The position numbers were made by a program, and so were the translations under genes. 42,662 nt of DNA from CAYQCE01 sp964415885 (GTDB lineage Bacteria > Zixibacteria > MSB-5A5 > JAABVY01 > JAHJOQ01): the NCBI GenBank assembly GCA_964415885.1, contig CAYQCE010000027.1, positions 1-42,662 on the forward strand, read 5' to 3'. Below the pieces are notes generated by a model, which saw only the letters and a list, made by a program, of their open reading frames with translations, did no database searches and was not told the origin of the DNA. Positions 42,617 to 42,662 of this stretch are shown in pieces. How positions within the stretch are numbered: the first letter of the stretch is position 1; each line of letters opens with the position of its first letter.

Positions 42617-42662
42617 TACCCCCGGCAGGACTCGAACCTGCTACCCTCTGCTTAGAAGGCAG
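42617..42662 (-). tRNA. tRNA-Arg (TCT), 3' part only
   Basis: Read on the minus strand, the window edge enters at about tRNA position 28. CTGC stem, loop CTTCTAA (anticodon TCT), GCAG stem, a five-base variable loop, a T arm GCAGG-TTCGAGT-CCTGC and acceptor CGGGGGT follow, with A at position 73. The bases after that are TTT, so CCA is not encoded. The 5' half lies outside the window, so the isotype rests on the anticodon alone. Confidence 0.9.

Noticed and set aside
1..42662. CRISPR arrays, insertion sequences, phage genes
   Set aside because: No spaced repeat arrays, transposase, integrase or phage structural motif was seen on either strand.

Overview
This 42.7-kb window reads as bacterial chromosome with a diderm envelope: there are several lipoprotein signal peptides, an OmpA-like protein, an outer-membrane barrel candidate and an LpxH-like phosphatase. 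I see no insertion sequence, phage gene, integrase or CRISPR array. The mix of Alternative Complex III, caa3 oxidase, CsgG/TPR lipoproteins and leucine-rich-repeat secreted proteins suggests an uncultured FCB-type or deltaproteobacteria-like lineage (Zixibacteria would fit). That placement is an inference, not a determination.

Layout. 1-9 kb: an OmpA-domain protein with a CsgG-like N-terminus, rsgA with a possible leader peptide, an LpxH-like metallophosphoesterase, and a minus-strand operon of TPR/CsgG-like lipoprotein, beta-barrel protein and leucine-rich-repeat protein. 9.1-10.3 kb: a PLP-dependent Cys/Met enzyme with a strong terminator. 10.4-17.2 kb: a seven-gene minus-strand operon matching the GAK (ATP-grasp, amphi-Trp, HprK-like kinase) system, with a CofD-like protein, two amphi-Trp proteins, a PhoU-kinase fusion and a PHP-like protein. 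Its promoter is near-consensus, with three 11-bp-spaced CTAAC repeats just upstream of the -35. 17.5-20.2 kb: a GH1 glycosidase and a ceramide-glucosyltransferase-like GT. 20.4-24.2 kb: a hybrid histidine kinase with five PAS domains and one GAF domain. 24.3-25.2 kb: an EamA transporter.

25.2-40.5 kb: one minus-strand respiratory block. In transcription order it is ctaB, actA-actB-actC-actD-actE-actF, a small membrane protein, SCO, ctaC (cytochrome c-fused), ctaD, ctaE, ctaF, then after a 99-bp gap with its own promoter ctaA, a second SCO and a DUF420 protein. Quinol electrons would pass through Alternative Complex III to the caa3 oxidase. Heme A synthesis (ctaB, ctaA) and copper delivery (two SCO proteins) are encoded alongside.

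40.8-42.7 kb: two lipoproteins, a zinc-ribbon/DUF2007 protein and the 3' part of a tRNA-Arg at the edge.

The most interesting part is the GAK operon. It combines three ATP-using enzyme types, a PhoU-kinase fusion, a PHP-like hydrolase and a PhoB-style repeat promoter. It lies divergent to a GH1/GT21 pair of the sort linked to glycolipid metabolism. Together they suggest, without proving, a phosphate-linked regulatory or metabolic system of unknown chemistry.
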